Assembly: GCA_964546285.1 (NCBI GenBank)
Contig: CAZJJK010000048.1
Span: forward strand, 1 to 23,363
Reading direction: 5' to 3'
DNA: 23,363 nucleotides
DNA from: CAZJJK01 sp964546285
Lineage (GTDB): Bacteria; Spirochaetota; Spirochaetia; Treponematales; Breznakiellaceae
Shown: positions 22,044-23,363 of the stretch, piece after piece
How positions within the stretch are numbered: position 1 is the first letter of the stretch
Layout of the letters: each line of letters begins with the position of its first letter
Translations under genes and position numbers: made by a program
The notes under the pieces: model-generated
Told to the model about the DNA's origin: nothing
The model's database searches: none
The model's input: only the letters and a program-made list of their open reading frames with translations

Positions 22044-22655
22044 TCATAAAAGCGCGTCAGTATTAGCGCTTTCTGGCGCCTTAAGCCAGCGCCAACCAAT
22101 TCCTAAAAGCAAGGCGATGGCTAATAACGGTCCCGTGAAAAGTAATAACATAGCCGCCTGATGGCTTTGATTGCGCATCGCTAAGACCGCGAAGGCGCCG
22201 GCCGCCGCTAAAAAAGCGAGAAAGCCAAACCATTCCCAACGCCAGGCGATAAGCAAAAGGATGAATAAGGCGATAGACGGTAGCATATGAATAAAAAAAC
22301 CTATCAGCATTTCACTTAAGGTATATTCCTCAGAAAACACATCCAGGGAAAATAAACTGATAAAGGCTATAATCAAGAGTCCGGCGACGCGTGGTGTCCA
22401 ATATATTGATTTTTTTAGACTATCGTGGACGCGTGCGCCGCCGCGTGTTTGCCAAAAAGCGCTCAGTAAAAGGCCAATAGAAAAATAAAAAAGGATGAGA
22501 GGAATGGACAAAAGAAAGCCATTTATAACCATTTGCCAAAAAGCGGAATCTCCGGCTGTGTAGTTTATATACAGAAGATACGATAAAGAAGCGATAAATA
22601 AGAGGATTAGACCAATGGCGAGAAATAGATAAAAAAACGAATTCCGCTCTTTCAT
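22044..22655 (-). CDS. Multi-span membrane protein of unknown function (DUF7670-like)
   Basis: The 203-residue protein is almost entirely hydrophobic, with about six helices and short loops. The middle and end, ISLFSLDVFSEEYTLSEMLI, then FFIHMLPSIALFILLLIAWR, WEWFGFLAFLAAAGA and GPLLAIALLLGIGWRW, follow a pattern I associate with a family of small bacterial membrane proteins carried as DUF7670. That name is from memory and unchecked. No charged or catalytic residues suggest an enzyme. AAGGGGG precedes the ATG and a good promoter lies about 57 bp upstream, so it is its own transcription unit. It sits between a decayed and an intact copy of the mobile element. Confidence 0.82.
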   Translation of the reverse strand: MKERNSFFYLFLAIGLILLFIASLSYLLYINYTAGDSAFWQMVINGFLLSIPLILFYFSIGLLLSAFWQTRGGARVHDSLKKSIYWTPRVAGLLIIAFISLFSLDVFSEEYTLSEMLIGFFIHMLPSIALFILLLIAWRWEWFGFLAFLAAAGAFAVLAMRNQSHQAAMLLLFTGPLLAIALLLGIGWRWLKAPESANTDALL

Positions 22656-22711
22656 AAAAACCCCCTTAACGGGAAAAGGCTATAACAGAAAGCGTACTCG
22701 ATACCCTTGGT

Positions 22712-22740
22712 ATGATAGCACAATAAAACTCTAGTCGCAA
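22712..22740 (-). promoter_or_regulatory. Sigma-70-type promoter of the membrane-protein gene
   Basis: TTGCGA at 22740-22735, 17-bp spacer, TATCAT at 22717-22712; leader about 50 nt to ATG 22655. The 185 bp to its right (22741-22925) contain no gene or structure that I can support. Confidence 0.6.
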
Positions 22741-22934
22741 CGATAAAACAAGAGGGGAGCCTGGTATGGATTTCTGGGCGACCTGAAGTCGGTCCGCGCC
22801 GCGGTGACGACCACGGGAAGCTGGACCAGCGGCCAAGTTAATTCCGGCTAGCATGAGCCATGACTAAATGCAAAGCTTGATCGCGATTTGGCCAAACTAG
22901 GGATGGGCGATGACGAACAACAGCGTAAAGATCA

Positions 22935-23230
22935 CTTACTGCTGCCAATTTTGTTGAAACCCAAGAAAGTTGGAAAGCTTCGTGGCTCAACCAAGCCCAG
23001 CTTAGAATATAGCTCTATCAGTACAATATATATCTTATCCAATAAATAAATCTCGTACCATATTCCGGAATATCTTAGTTCCCGCAATCGGCAGCGCGAA
23101 TCCAGCATTGAACGGGAAAAGCCTAAGCTAAGCCGATTCAGCCTAAAATCCCACGGCTGATTCATAGTAAAACCTCGATTAATATGAAGAAGCAATAGAA
23201 AAGTTTTGCAACAAAATTGGCAGCAGTATA
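22935..23230. mobile_element. Non-autonomous inverted-repeat element, copy 2 (296 bp)
   Basis: The two 19-bp ends are perfect inverted repeats: ACTGCTGCCAATTTTGTTG at 22938-22956 and its complement at 23209-23227. Exact 9-bp direct repeats TAAAGATCA (22926-22934 and 23231-23239) flank it, again three bases outside each end as in copy 1. The interior is unlike copy 1. On the minus strand it holds an open frame of 77 codons (23165 to 22932) with GAGG before its ATG and its stop inside the flanking repeat; whether it is a gene is doubtful. The exact repeats suggest a recent insertion. Confidence 0.78.
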
Positions 23231-23240
23231 TAAAGATCAG

Positions 23241-23349
23241 GGCTGGAAGGAAGTCGGCGGTCCATACCCCGATGCGAAGATTGCTGTAACATATATGTAC
23301 CTTTTCCGGATCAAGCCCCGGGGTATGGAAAGCCGCCTTCCAATCAGCC
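23241..23349. repeat. Imperfect long inverted repeat at the right edge
   Basis: TCCATACCCCG at 23261-23271 is perfectly complementary to CGGGGTATGGA at 23319-23329. The flanks continue the match with gaps (GGAAGG and GGCGG on the left, CCGCC and CTTCC on the right, GGCTG/CAGCC at the outer ends). The loop is about 47 bases. It begins directly after the flanking repeat of copy 2 and may continue beyond the window. Confidence 0.5.
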
Positions 23350-23363
23350 GACGCCGTCCCAAC

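Noticed and set aside
22666..22854. Open frame of 62 codons upstream of the membrane-protein gene
   Set aside because: It overlaps the predicted promoter on the same strand and shows no coding character.
1..23363. CRISPR arrays, rRNA genes and further tRNA genes
   Set aside because: No regularly spaced direct repeats, rRNA landmarks or complete tRNA cloverleaves were seen on either strand.

Overview
The window looks like part of a spirochaete chromosome, most likely a Treponema relative. Support for this comes from several places. The tmRNA on the minus strand encodes the tag ADNDSYALAA. The TRAP solute-binding protein has a mature N-terminus of the EGAKEA type, which is common in treponemal binding proteins. 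There is also a chemoreceptor, a sigma-54-type activator with a PAS domain, and many secreted or envelope proteins with no recognisable family. By eye most of the window is of middling GC, while the first 500 bases are clearly AT-rich. The genus is an inference from these features; no search was run.

Region by region: positions 1-490 hold the C-terminal end of a caspase-family (peptidase C14-like) protein, followed by a terminator and a cloverleaf-shaped palindrome. A minus-strand lipoprotein gene (970-2421) follows. Then comes the tmRNA gene ssrA (2738-3086, minus) with a textbook promoter and terminator; just downstream of its 3' end lie partial copies of that end. Next, on the minus strand, a dCMP deaminase gene is followed by a methyl-accepting chemotaxis protein gene. 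A MATE exporter gene (plus) and a CYTH/CyaB-like gene (minus) converge and overlap by 67 bp. A secreted protein of unknown function comes next. It is followed by a PAS/AAA+/Fis regulator and a TRAP transporter operon (dctP, dctQ, dctM), with two strong stem-loops between dctP and dctQ. An Mrp/NBP35-type ATPase gene (plus) follows.

Positions 17888 down to 14562 form a tight five-gene minus-strand operon. It encodes an ECF sigma factor, a zinc-type anti-sigma factor fused through one membrane segment to a probable glycogen-binding-like domain, two exported proteins of unknown family, and a probable outer-membrane beta-barrel. A divergent gene (18029-18559) encodes a small exported protein. This operon is the best candidate here for an undescribed system, probably an envelope-sensing circuit.

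The right end (19125-21785) is a three-gene ABC exporter operon of the uncharacterised COG4586/COG4587/COG3694 type, then a small multi-span membrane protein gene. This block is studded with copies of a small non-autonomous mobile element. Two copies are intact, with 19-bp terminal inverted repeats and 9-bp flanking direct repeats; one copy is decayed.

Five promoters share a TTGC-type -35 box exactly 17 bp from a TA---T -10 box. Three of them lie so close to the start codon that leaderless or nearly leaderless mRNAs are predicted.
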